Assembly: GCA_039679855.1 (NCBI GenBank)
Contig: JBDKUE010000122.1
Span: 5,254 to 69,253, forward strand
Length of the DNA: 64,000 nucleotides
Origin: UBA5314 sp039679855
Lineage (GTDB): Bacteria; Bacillota; Syntrophomonadia; Syntrophomonadales; Syntrophomonadaceae
Reading direction: 5' to 3'
Made by a program: the position numbers and the translations under genes
The notes under the pieces: model-generated
The model's database searches: none
What the model was told of the DNA's origin: nothing
What the model saw: only the letters and a program-made list of their open reading frames with translations
Part shown: piece after piece, positions 53,175 through 60,988 of the stretch
Position numbering within the stretch: the stretch's first letter is position 1
Layout of the letters: each line of letters begins with the position of its first letter

Positions 53175-53963
53175 TCATTTTTTTGGGACAAGCCCCCGGT
53201 AAACAAAGTCTTCTATAGCTGAAAAATACAATTCAGGTCGGGCAAATATAACATCATTATGGCCTGCGCCCGGTATCAAAACGAAGTTTTTATCAGGTCC
53301 GGGCAGGGTTTCCATAATTATTTGCCCTTCCCCAACCGGCACCAGGTTGTCATACTCGCCATGGATTATCAAACATGGGCATTTAATAGCGGCGATCATA
53401 TCCAGACACTGGTTTTCCAGGGTAGCAAGATCAATACCGGGGGCAGGCAGTCCCAGATGTTTAACCAGGCGGGTTACCGAAGTGAAGCCGCTTTCGATAA
53501 TCAACCCTTTAATATCATTCTGGTGACTGTACGCCAGTTCCAGGGCGCTGGTGCTTCCCAGGGAACGGCCCATAATAAGGAGCGGCGATGATGGGGAGCG
53601 GCGCTTGATCTCATCGGTGAGGGCCTTAAATATAATATGGGCGTCGTTTATCAAGTGGGCAAACCCGGGCTGGCCGCTGCTGCTCCCATATCCCCGGTAA
53701 TCGGCCACCACCAGGTTCATGCGGCGGGCGGTATAAAAGGGGGCTATGTAATCATAATCACAGGCCACCTCGCCGTTGCCGTGGAAATAAATCAACCAGG
53801 GCCAGCTTTCCTGGCCGGTATAAAAGCGGCAGACGATGTGTACTCCCTCATCAACCGGTACGGGATAATCAAACGCACCGGGAGGGGCCTGGTCGTGATC
53901 ATTGCGCGGATAAAAGAGAAGCTGTTGTAAAACGGGATGATCCAGACGGGCATAATCAGGCAT
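53175..53963 (-). CDS. Alpha/beta hydrolase
   Basis: 262 residues. Oxyanion loop FHGNGEVACDYD, nucleophile elbow GRSLGS (Ser), DYRGYGSSSGQ and late GAGHNDV histidine: a serine hydrolase of the BEM46/YqkD-like type. No signal peptide. AAGGAG precedes the ATG. It ends 16 bases before the thiolase-like start, so it probably heads a hydrolase-thiolase-DUF35 operon; a thioesterase-like role is possible but not shown. Confidence 0.87.
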   Translation of the reverse strand: MPDYARLDHPVLQQLLFYPRNDHDQAPPGAFDYPVPVDEGVHIVCRFYTGQESWPWLIYFHGNGEVACDYDYIAPFYTARRMNLVVADYRGYGSSSGQPGFAHLINDAHIIFKALTDEIKRRSPSSPLLIMGRSLGSTSALELAYSHQNDIKGLIIESGFTSVTRLVKHLGLPAPGIDLATLENQCLDMIAAIKCPCLIIHGEYDNLVPVGEGQIIMETLPGPDKNFVLIPGAGHNDVIFARPELYFSAIEDFVYRGLVPKK

Positions 53964-54103
53964 GGAATCACTCCTTTACTTAAAAATCGGTTGCCAGGTG
54001 TCTCTTATTATATTTAAGTTATAATAATACTAGTCTTTAAAGCAAGCACAGACTTAAGACATTTTATTTAAACGCTTACAATCAACAGCAAGGAGTAGAT
54101 GAC

Positions 54104-54547
54104 ATGGCTGAAAACGGAACCGTACTGGCAGTAAACATTTCCGCCAAACGCGGCGAAAAGAAACAGAATGTTGGCAAAGCTCTGATAAAAGCCAACTATG
54201 GCATTGAATTGGACGCCCATAGCGGCCAGTGGCACCGCCAGGTGAGCCTGCTCTCGCAGACCAGTGTTGACAAGATGAGAGCCCTGGGTGCGGATGTGGA
54301 CTTTGGCGACTTTGCCGAAAATATTACCCTTGAAGGGATCGAAGTGTCACGGCTGCCCATAGGCACCCGTCTAAAGGCTGGAGAAGTTCTCCTGGAAGTA
54401 ACCCAGATCGGAAAGGAATGCCACAACCAGGGCTGTGCTATAAAAAAACAGGTGGGGACCTGCGTGATGCCCCTGGAGGGAATATTCGCCAGGGTTTTAG
54501 AGGGCGGCTGGATTGCGGCCGGCGACAGCATTGAGGTGCTGGAATAG
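54104..54547 (+). CDS. MOSC domain protein
   Basis: 147 residues, a stand-alone MOSC (molybdenum cofactor sulfurase C-terminal) domain. The conserved cysteine is in IGKECHNQGC; GIELDAHSGQWHRQVSLLS and LEGIFARVLEGGWIAAGD complete the fold. Such proteins handle sulfur for molybdenum or tungsten cofactors, or act as sulfur carriers. AAGGAG precedes the ATG. Convergent with the Nudix gene. Confidence 0.92.
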   Translation: MAENGTVLAVNISAKRGEKKQNVGKALIKANYGIELDAHSGQWHRQVSLLSQTSVDKMRALGADVDFGDFAENITLEGIEVSRLPIGTRLKAGEVLLEVTQIGKECHNQGCAIKKQVGTCVMPLEGIFARVLEGGWIAAGDSIEVLE

Positions 54548-54551
54548 CCGT

Positions 54552-55163
54552 CTAACGTATCAAGTCCAGGAAGTGGGTGAGAATGCGGGCGGTTAAACCC
54601 CAGATCACCTCTTCCTTCCACAGGTAAAAATACTGGGGGTAGACGGTATGCCGGTACGGGTAATTCTTGCCGTGGGGAATGAGATGGACCGGAAAATCCT
54701 CGGGCCAGGTCATGGCGATGCCGTTGGAAGTCTCCAGGGGCTGGTGCTCCAGCAGCCATTGCAGTGGAACATAAAAAATGCTCGCAACTTCAGCAGGGTC
54801 GATAGTGATCTTTTCCGGGTGATGAATAATGGCCAGATAGGGACGAATTATCATATTAAAGGGACTGACGAAGACATCCAGGTCAGCAATAACGCTGATA
54901 TCTTCGGGGAATAAGCCCAGCTCCTCACAGCCCTCCCGTATGGCGGCATAACGGGGACCGGGATCGCTTTCCTCCAGTGCTCCGCCGGGAAAGCATATTT
55001 CTCCGGGCTGTCTATCTATAGAAGAAGAACGTTTTTGAAATAAAAGGCACCATTCATCATCAATTTGGGTTAAGGGAACCAGGACAGAGGACTTGAATGC
55101 ATTGCTGCTTCCCAGAATGTCGGCATCTCTGTCGCAAAGGCGAAATATTTTGTCTTCCAGCAT
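54552..55163 (-). CDS. Nudix hydrolase, CoA pyrophosphatase (NudL-like)
   Basis: 203 residues. The Nudix box is EICFPGGALEESD..REGCEELGL with the extra spacing typical of the UPF0035/NudL (CoA diphosphatase) subfamily rather than the plain 23-residue box. The LVPL..DEWCLLFQKRS start also fits that subfamily. Likely hydrolyses CoA or CoA thioesters to 4'-phosphopantetheine and 3',5'-ADP. Confidence 0.87.
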   Translation of the reverse strand: MLEDKIFRLCDRDADILGSSNAFKSSVLVPLTQIDDEWCLLFQKRSSSIDRQPGEICFPGGALEESDPGPRYAAIREGCEELGLFPEDISVIADLDVFVSPFNMIIRPYLAIIHHPEKITIDPAEVASIFYVPLQWLLEHQPLETSNGIAMTWPEDFPVHLIPHGKNYPYRHTVYPQYFYLWKEEVIWGLTARILTHFLDLIR

Positions 55164-55440
55164 GGTAAAGCCCCCTTTCCCGTCTAACTATCACTATACC
55201 ACTCCAGTACCGGTCAGGACAAAGACAGATTTGTTTCAGAAAAGAAAAGAGCGAACCCGAAGGTCCGCTCCAGTTTTGTTCAAGGAGACAATAGAAGGTT
55301 TAATTAAAGGGTAACAAATCGTGGGTATAATGGCAATAGCTAATTAGGAAAATAATGGAAAACATTTCGAAGAATTGTGTTGTTAATACCCAAAGTTCGG
55401 TATAATATTGATAACTTTAATGCATGGAGGAGGATTATAG

Positions 55441-55992
55441 ATGAACAGATATCGCCTGGAGAAAGAGGATACGGTCTTAATGATTATTGATCTGCAGGAA
55501 AAACTGATGGCAGCCATGTCTGAGAAGGCCAAAATATATAAAAATAATGGCATTTTAATAGACGCGGCCAGGATGTTTGATATCCCGGTGATACTCACCG
55601 AGCAATATCCCCGGGGGTTGGGGTCAACGGTAGATGAAATAAAAAGCAAGCTGCCAGCAGACTGCCACCGCCTGGAAAAAACCCGTTTCTCAGCTTTAAC
55701 TCCGGAGGTGGCAGACCTTCTGAAGAAAATCGGGCGAAAAACCGTGCTGATTACCGGCAGTGAAACCCACGTTTGCGTCTTCCAGACCACCCGGGACCTG
55801 GCGGAACAGGGCTACAACGTGCATGTGGTCATGGATGCGGTATGTTCCAGGTTTAAGGAGAACTTTCAGAATGGACTGTCCTTGATGCAGGAAGCCGGAG
55901 CCGTGGTTACCAACACCGAAACCGTGCTGTTTGACCTGCTGATCGATGCCAGCAGCCCGGAATTCCGCGGTATATCCGCCCTGGTAAAATAA
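55441..55992 (+). CDS. Isochorismatase-family cysteine hydrolase
   Basis: 183 residues. The catalytic triad is visible: Asp in MIIDLQEKLM, Lys in EKTRFSALT, Cys in GSETHVCVFQTTRDL. Family members hydrolyse amides such as nicotinamide or act on isochorismate; the substrate here is unknown. GGAGGA precedes the ATG. It is followed by a perfect 31-bp hairpin. Confidence 0.92.
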   Translation: MNRYRLEKEDTVLMIIDLQEKLMAAMSEKAKIYKNNGILIDAARMFDIPVILTEQYPRGLGSTVDEIKSKLPADCHRLEKTRFSALTPEVADLLKKIGRKTVLITGSETHVCVFQTTRDLAEQGYNVHVVMDAVCSRFKENFQNGLSLMQEAGAVVTNTETVLFDLLIDASSPEFRGISALVK

Positions 55993-56003
55993 CTGCGATA
56001 AAA

Positions 56004-56068
56004 TGAAACAGGGGGACGGAGATTTTGTTGCATTTACAATGCAACAAAATCTCCGTCCCCCTGTTTCA
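56004..56068. repeat. Perfect 31-bp inverted repeat (REP-like hairpin)
   Basis: Bases 56004-56034 pair perfectly with 56038-56068 around a 3-base loop (TAC). The arm reads TGAAACAGGGGGACGGAG and continues GATTTTGTTGCATT. It sits between convergent genes and would terminate both. Its A-C-A-G-G-G-G-G-A-C-G-G start resembles REP palindromes that I associate with Y1/RAYT transposases; no such transposase is in the window. Confidence 0.88.
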
Positions 56069-56080
56069 AAACCGGTTGAT

Positions 56081-57070
56081 CTATTTAACTGAAAAGCCTA
56101 TAGAACTGGCCAGTAAAGCCAGTTCCTGGGGGCTGAGGTTTCCGTTAAGGGTTAAGCGGTACGCAGCATTCCCGGACGTCACCGTCCAGCTGATCTCGCT
56201 GTTGGCAGTCTGATCCCGCGACGCTTTGGCGGCAGCCTTATTGGTATCAGGAGCGGCGCTGGGGGACGGGGCCGCCAATTGTCCGCCTGCGACCTTATAG
56301 CTTTCCACCCGGCTGACAATTACATCAACCACAATATCGGTTTTATCCTGGGCGAAATTATAAATCAGGCTGTTGTCGGACCCGCTGCTTATATTGACCA
56401 GGGTGTAGGTGCCTGGCAGGCTGACGTTATAGGGAGCTTCTGCCGAACCCGGACTGCTTTCGCTCACGGTGGTTCCCCGGCTGACGGATGAACTATCAGT
56501 GGAATAGGCGGTGGGAGGAGGAGAAGGGTCAAGGTCCTGGGGGGAATTTTCAGAATTAGTTAGCTCCTTTTTATCTTCAGACGGTGCGGCATCCATAGAC
56601 ATAGTTCCATAATTGATGACGGCAGCTCTACCTAGATCGACTGTATCTCTTTGCTCGACTGGCTGGTTGGGTGTGGTTGGCGCGACCGACTGCTGGGTAA
56701 AATTAATTATTCCTGTGTGGTTGAGGCCCGGAAGAACGAGCAGCACCAGAATAATTCCCAGTAGGGCGGTTGAAGCGGCCATCCGGCGTTGACGGCCGGA
56801 CAGGCCGCGCAGGCGGCTTACGACCGTTTTTTTGCCTGAAGCAAAATCCTGTTCCGGCAGGTTCTTCATTACCCGGGCGGTAAACCCGGAAGACAGCCGG
56901 GGCAGTTCGGATGTGTTTTTCAAGGCTTCGTTTTCCAGGGCTGTTAATTGCAGGTGCTTGTTGCACTGCGGGCATTCCCGGCAGTGGCTTTCGACGGCGG
57001 CGCCAAGCTCAGGGGATAGCTTGTTGTCACAATAATCCCAAATGTGCCTATTGGCTTGCTGGCAATTCAT
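56081..57070 (-). CDS. Anti-sigma factor with zf-HC2 zinc finger
   Basis: 329 residues from ATG 57070 (GGGGGA upstream). The N-terminal zinc-anti-sigma finger (HCRECPQC, about 34-41) is followed by a basic juxtamembrane region, one membrane segment (about 99-117; LLGIILVLLVLPGL) and an acidic Ser/Pro-rich extracellular region, then a beta-rich C-terminal domain (LPGTYTLVNISSG, SWTVTSGNAAYRLTLNGN). Its start lies within the end of the sigma gene, so the pair is coupled. It should bind and inhibit that sigma factor. Confidence 0.9.
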   Translation of the reverse strand: MNCQQANRHIWDYCDNKLSPELGAAVESHCRECPQCNKHLQLTALENEALKNTSELPRLSSGFTARVMKNLPEQDFASGKKTVVSRLRGLSGRQRRMAASTALLGIILVLLVLPGLNHTGIINFTQQSVAPTTPNQPVEQRDTVDLGRAAVINYGTMSMDAAPSEDKKELTNSENSPQDLDPSPPPTAYSTDSSSVSRGTTVSESSPGSAEAPYNVSLPGTYTLVNISSGSDNSLIYNFAQDKTDIVVDVIVSRVESYKVAGGQLAAPSPSAAPDTNKAAAKASRDQTANSEISWTVTSGNAAYRLTLNGNLSPQELALLASSIGFSVK

Positions 57071-57644
57071 GGCTATTCCCCCTTTCACTCCATTGTTGGA
57101 TAACAATACGCCGCAGTGCTTTCCTGGCCCGGTGCAGCCGGACCTCCACATTTTCCCGGCTGACTCCTAAAATATCGGCTATTTCCTTGTTATCCAGGTC
57201 CATCTGATAGCGCAGGATGATAAGGACCCGGTATCCTTCGTTTAAGGATAACAGAGCGTTGTTTATTTCCTGCCTCAACTCACTTTTCTCAAACTCGGTT
57301 TGGGGATCGGGTATGTGAGCAGGCAGGTAGGGATCTATATCCTTGCCCAAACCCTCGTCGAAGCTCAAGTTTACGATTTTCTTTTTCTTGCGCAGGGCCG
57401 TTATACTGGCGTTAACCGCGATGCGCTGAATCCAGGGGCGGAATTTCTTGTTGGGATCAAATTGATAAAGTTTTTGGTATACGGATATGAAAACATCCTG
57501 GGTGATATCTTCAGCTTCCTGGTACTGACCGAGAATGCGATATACTATGGCAAAAACCGAATTCTTATAACGGTCCACCAGCTCCTCAAAAGCAGCCGCT
57601 TCGCCCTGCAGCGCCTGGCGGGCGAGTATTTCATCGCTTAACAA
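57048..57644 (-). CDS. ECF RNA polymerase sigma factor
   Basis: 198 residues from TTG 57644, 8 bases after GGGGAG (the GTG at 57668 has no such site). Region 2: YRILGQYQEAEDITQDVFIS and FRPWIQRIAVNASI; region 4: QMDLDNKEIADILGVSRENVEVRLHRARKAL. An extracytoplasmic-function sigma paired with the membrane anti-sigma that follows (23-base overlap). The regulon is unknown; the pair likely autoregulates from the region before 57645. Confidence 0.94.
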   Translation of the reverse strand: MLSDEILARQALQGEAAAFEELVDRYKNSVFAIVYRILGQYQEAEDITQDVFISVYQKLYQFDPNKKFRPWIQRIAVNASITALRKKKKIVNLSFDEGLGKDIDPYLPAHIPDPQTEFEKSELRQEINNALLSLNEGYRVLIILRYQMDLDNKEIADILGVSRENVEVRLHRARKALRRIVIQQWSERGNSHELPASQ

Positions 57645-57739
57645 GATATCAGCTCCCCAACACTTCACTTATATATACGAACTCCTGATAAACAGCTTAC
57701 ACCAACTCCTAACAAAAACCTACTCCTGCTTTGCAGTCT

Positions 57740-57949
57740 AGTACTCTGTTAACCCTAAAAATTTAGTTACCACTGGCCAAATTTCCGCAGGGCTTCGTTG
57801 TCGTCAATCGCAATACGTCCAGTATTACTCATTTGACGCCCACGGACGGGCTAATGCGGCGGTGGCAGGATGCCAAGGAGCCGCCCTCCGCCTCTCCCTG
57901 CAAAAATTTATCTCGGCGGAAACTAAACTTTTAGGGTTAACAGAGTACT
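57740..57949 (+). repeat. Palindromic intergenic element, family 1, copy D (210 bp)
   Basis: The best-preserved ends of the family: AGTACTCTGTTAACCCTAAA and onward (57740-57768) pair with 57921-57949 at 28 of 29 bases. The arms continue with AAATTTCCGCAGGG on the left and CCCTGCAAAAATTT on the right. The core at 57796-57815 is identical to copy A. Its right end (TTAACAGAGTACTGG) reappears at 23401-23415 next to priA. It lies between the sigma gene and the PPC-domain gene. Confidence 0.9.
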
Positions 57950-58040
57950 GGTTATTTTTATAAGCAAAAACTGACATGAAGGGTATAATATTGCCAGAGG
58001 GATTCTCTTTTTAAGAATTAAGTTGGAAGAGGGCGGACTT

Positions 58041-58478
58041 ATGAAAGTTCAAGAAGGCAGAGTGGGGCGCACTTTCCTGGTGAAGTTCGAACACGGTGAT
58101 GATCTAATTCAGGAGATACTTGGCTTGTCCAAAAAAAAGGGTATAAATACCGGCTTTATAATGCTGCTGGGAGCACTGCGGAAAGCCGATATAGTTACCG
58201 GCCCGCGGGAGTGCGTGGTTCCACCCGAGCCCAACTGGGTAAATTTTGACGACGGCAGGGAAATACTGGCTATGGGGACTTTGATCTGCGATGAAGAAGG
58301 ACAGCCCACCCTGCACCTGCATTCAGGAGTCGGGCGTGAGGAATTCAGCCTGACCGGGTGCCTGCGGGCCAACACCGAGGTATACCTGGTGGTTGAAGGC
58401 ATTATTCTCGAAATGGAGGGAATCAAGGCCCGCCGGGTTTTGGACCCGATTCTGCAAATGAAGGTGCTGGAACTTTGA
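58041..58478 (+). CDS. PPC-domain (DUF296) DNA-binding-like protein
   Basis: 145 residues from ATG 58041 (GAGGGCGG upstream; TTG 58023 is the longer alternative). PPC/DUF296 signature: RTFLVKFEHGDDLIQEI, LLGALRKADI, THLHS-type LHLHSGVGREEFSLTGCL and EVYLVVEG. These trimeric proteins bind DNA or metals in bacteria, archaea and plants. The last four bases overlap the start of the UPF0178 gene, so they are coupled. Confidence 0.88.
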   Translation: MKVQEGRVGRTFLVKFEHGDDLIQEILGLSKKKGINTGFIMLLGALRKADIVTGPRECVVPPEPNWVNFDDGREILAMGTLICDEEGQPTLHLHSGVGREEFSLTGCLRANTEVYLVVEGIILEMEGIKARRVLDPILQMKVLEL

Positions 58479-58939
58479 TAGGGGAGGTCTTACGAATACT
58501 GGTAGATGCCGATGCCTGTCCGGTCAAGGTTATCGTGGAGGAAGTCGCTGCTGATTACCACCTGGACTTGATTCTGGTGGTAAATCCCCACCATCAGTTG
58601 GAAAGCCGCCTGGGCCAAATAGTGAGGGTCGATGGAGGCAGCCAGGCGGTTGACCTGGCCCTGGCCAACCTGGCCCGAAGCGGGGATATAGTGGTAACCC
58701 AGGACTACGGACTGGCCTGCATGGTTATGGCCAAACACAGCCGGGCTATTCATCCCAACGGCTGGATCTATGAAGAAGACAAGATCGATTCGCTTTTGAT
58801 GCAAAGGCATATCAACGCCAAAGCCCGACGGGCAGGTTTCAGGACCACCAATCCCAAAAAGCGGATCAGCGAAGACAACCGCCGCTTTCGCCAGAACCTG
58901 ATCAGGGTTATTGAAAAGGCCAATTCCATTTCAACATAA
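58475..58939 (+). CDS. UPF0178/YqxD family protein (DUF188)
   Basis: 154 residues: LVDADACPVK at the start, GGSQAVDLALANLARSGDIVVTQDYGLA, and HINAKARRAGF with DNRRFRQNL. A PIN-like fold is predicted for the family; activity is unproven. TTG 58475 overlaps the upstream stop with AAGGTG 8 bases before it, giving M-I-G-E-V before the conserved RILVDADACP. A stronger GGGGAGG at 58481-58487 instead points to ATA 58496, eight bases away. The start is therefore ambiguous. Confidence 0.9.
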   Translation: MIGEVLRILVDADACPVKVIVEEVAADYHLDLILVVNPHHQLESRLGQIVRVDGGSQAVDLALANLARSGDIVVTQDYGLACMVMAKHSRAIHPNGWIYEEDKIDSLLMQRHINAKARRAGFRTTNPKKRISEDNRRFRQNLIRVIEKANSIST

Positions 58940-59043
58940 GCCAGTATGAAGATATCGCGGCGGATTGGATAAGTCCTCTAATGTACTCTGAAAAATCGAT
59001 TTAATGTATAATAATACCGTATTAGCTAGAAAGGAGCGTTATC

Positions 59044-59880
59044 ATGTCAGATCAGTGCAACAGCTGTCCTTCTAAAGAAGGATGCAACGTGGAAGCCAGC
59101 GAATGCAGCAACACGCAAAAGAGCCTCTACGGAGTATTTAACAATATCCGCAATGTTATCGTCGTTATGAGCGGCAAAGGAGGGGTTGGCAAATCATCGG
59201 TTACCGGTCTTTTAGCCAGCAGCCTGGCCCGCCAGGGGCACAAGGTGGGCGTTATGGACGCCGATATAACCGGCCCCAGTCAACCCAGGATTTTTGGACT
59301 GCAAGGCCATAAGCTGCAAGCCAGCGACTACGGCCTGCTGCCTGCGGTTACCCACCTGGGCATAAAACTGATGTCAATTAACTTCTTTTTACCCAATGAA
59401 GACGACCCGGTAATCTGGCGGGGACCGATGCTGGCCGGAGCGGTAAACCAGTTCTGGGGAGAAACCGATTGGCGCGAACTAGACTATCTGATCGTCGACC
59501 TGCCGCCAGGAACCGGTGATGTGCCCCTAACGGTTATGCAAAGCCTTCCGGTCAAAGGCATCGTCATCGTGTCATCGCCTCAGGATCTGGCTTTTATGGT
59601 GGTTAAAAAGACTATTAAAATGGCCCGCAAACTGCAAATACCGGTACTGGGAATAGTCGAAAACATGAGCTACGCGGTCTGCCCCCACTGCCAGGAGCAT
59701 TTGGAGATATTCGGCAAGACCCAGGGCGCCGTGGTGGCCGCGGAAACCCAGTTGACTTTCCTGGGTCGTCTGCCCTGGGATATGGAGCTAAACAAGCTCA
59801 TTGACGGGGGACATATTGAAAGATACACCTCTGCGGACATGGAAGGCATCGCCGCCAAGATCGTTGAGCAGCTCCCTTAA
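59044..59880 (+). CDS. Mrp/NBP35-type P-loop iron-sulfur carrier ATPase
   Basis: 278 residues. Deviant Walker A SGKGGVGKSS, DADITGPSQPRIFG, LIVDLPPGTGDVPLT and a C-terminal CPHC pair that carries a bridging [4Fe-4S] cluster. The N-terminal extension has C-x2-C spaced cysteines (CNSCPSKEGC) as in ferredoxin-containing Mrp proteins of anaerobes. It likely delivers iron-sulfur clusters. ATG 59044 follows GGAG. The next gene starts 39 bases later. Confidence 0.93.
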   Translation: MSDQCNSCPSKEGCNVEASECSNTQKSLYGVFNNIRNVIVVMSGKGGVGKSSVTGLLASSLARQGHKVGVMDADITGPSQPRIFGLQGHKLQASDYGLLPAVTHLGIKLMSINFFLPNEDDPVIWRGPMLAGAVNQFWGETDWRELDYLIVDLPPGTGDVPLTVMQSLPVKGIVIVSSPQDLAFMVVKKTIKMARKLQIPVLGIVENMSYAVCPHCQEHLEIFGKTQGAVVAAETQLTFLGRLPWDMELNKLIDGGHIERYTSADMEGIAAKIVEQLP

Positions 59881-59919
59881 ATATCAATAGTCGGGGAATT
59901 TATTGGGGAGGGAAAACAA

Positions 59920-60684
59920 CTGAAGATCTATTCATGGAACGTGAATGGCATTCGGGCGGTTCATAAAAAGGGATTCGTCTCCTGGGTGAAATCCGAACAG
60001 CCCGATGTTCTCTGCCTGCAGGAAACCAAGGCCCGGCCCGATCAGCTGGAAAAGGAACTGACCAGAATAGAACCCTACGAGAGCTACTGGCACTGGGCGG
60101 ATAAAAAGGGCTACAGCGGGGTGGCCACCTACACCCTGCAAAAGCCGCAGAACGTTCAGTGTCATCTGGGGGTGGAGAGATTTGACTGTGAAGGCCGGGT
60201 GATCGAGAGCGATCACCAGAACTTCGTACTCTTTAACGTCTATTTCCCCAACGGTCAGATGGGAGACGATCGCCTCCAGTACAAGCTGGACTTTTATGAA
60301 GAACTGATGGCAGTCTGCAACCGCCGGGTGCAAGATGGGCAGAAAGTGATTATCTGCGGCGATTTTAACACCGCGCACCGGGATATAGACCTTAAAAACC
60401 CCCGGGAAAACGAAAGCCGCTCCGGGTTTTTACCGGTGGAGCGGGAAATGCTGGATAAGTTTTTAGCCTCCGGCTATGTTGACGTATTCCGCCACCTGTA
60501 TCCGGACAAGGTCCAGTACTCCTGGTGGAGCTACCGCACCCGAGCCAGGGCCAAAAACATAGGCTGGAGAATAGACTACTTCTATGTGAGCCAGAACATG
60601 ATCGACGACATAGAAGACTGCACTATTCTAGGTGAAGTAGAGGGCTCCGACCACTGCCCGGTGGCCCTGTTTATAAGAGATTGA
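59920..60684 (+). CDS. exoA: Exodeoxyribonuclease III, CTG start
   Basis: AP endonuclease/3'-5' exonuclease, 254 residues. The conserved N-terminus KIYSWNVNGIRA requires a start upstream of GTG 59941, and the only candidates after the Mrp stop are ATA, ATT and CTG codons. CTG 59920 lies 8 bases after GGAGG (59907-59911), ideal spacing, so I call a CTG start. Catalytic motifs: CLQETKA, GVATYT, CGDFNTAHRDIDL and GSDHCPV. Downstream of mrp on the same strand. Confidence 0.93.
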   Translation: MKIYSWNVNGIRAVHKKGFVSWVKSEQPDVLCLQETKARPDQLEKELTRIEPYESYWHWADKKGYSGVATYTLQKPQNVQCHLGVERFDCEGRVIESDHQNFVLFNVYFPNGQMGDDRLQYKLDFYEELMAVCNRRVQDGQKVIICGDFNTAHRDIDLKNPRENESRSGFLPVEREMLDKFLASGYVDVFRHLYPDKVQYSWWSYRTRARAKNIGWRIDYFYVSQNMIDDIEDCTILGEVEGSDHCPVALFIRD

Positions 60685-60768
60685 AGGACAGAATTGGGCT
60701 AAACAAAAGTTCAGGGCTGGGACTTTAAGGCAATAGTATTATTAGCTAAATTAGAGAGATTATGGGCG

Positions 60769-60800
60769 ATTGAGCATTGGAAAACAGTGCTCAATTTTTG
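60769..60800 (+). terminator. Terminator after exoA
   Basis: ATTGAGCA (60769-60776) and TGCTCAAT (60788-60795) followed by TTTTTG. The remainder of the ~300-base gap to the RHS gene (60801-60973) is AT-rich with no gene or clear promoter that I can support. Confidence 0.85.
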
Positions 60801-60988
60801 TTTATTAGGCCAAAAGTAACTGGAAGAAATCAAGACCTGGAGCTCATATCTAATCATGTTAAAAAACGGTATATTTATACGCAAATAACATAAAAGGTGA
60901 GAAATTTACTGAACTGATAACCAATACTGGGAGTTAATCTTTTTGTAGAAAATGGTTCAAAGTAATAGCTCACAGGAGGATTTGTTGT

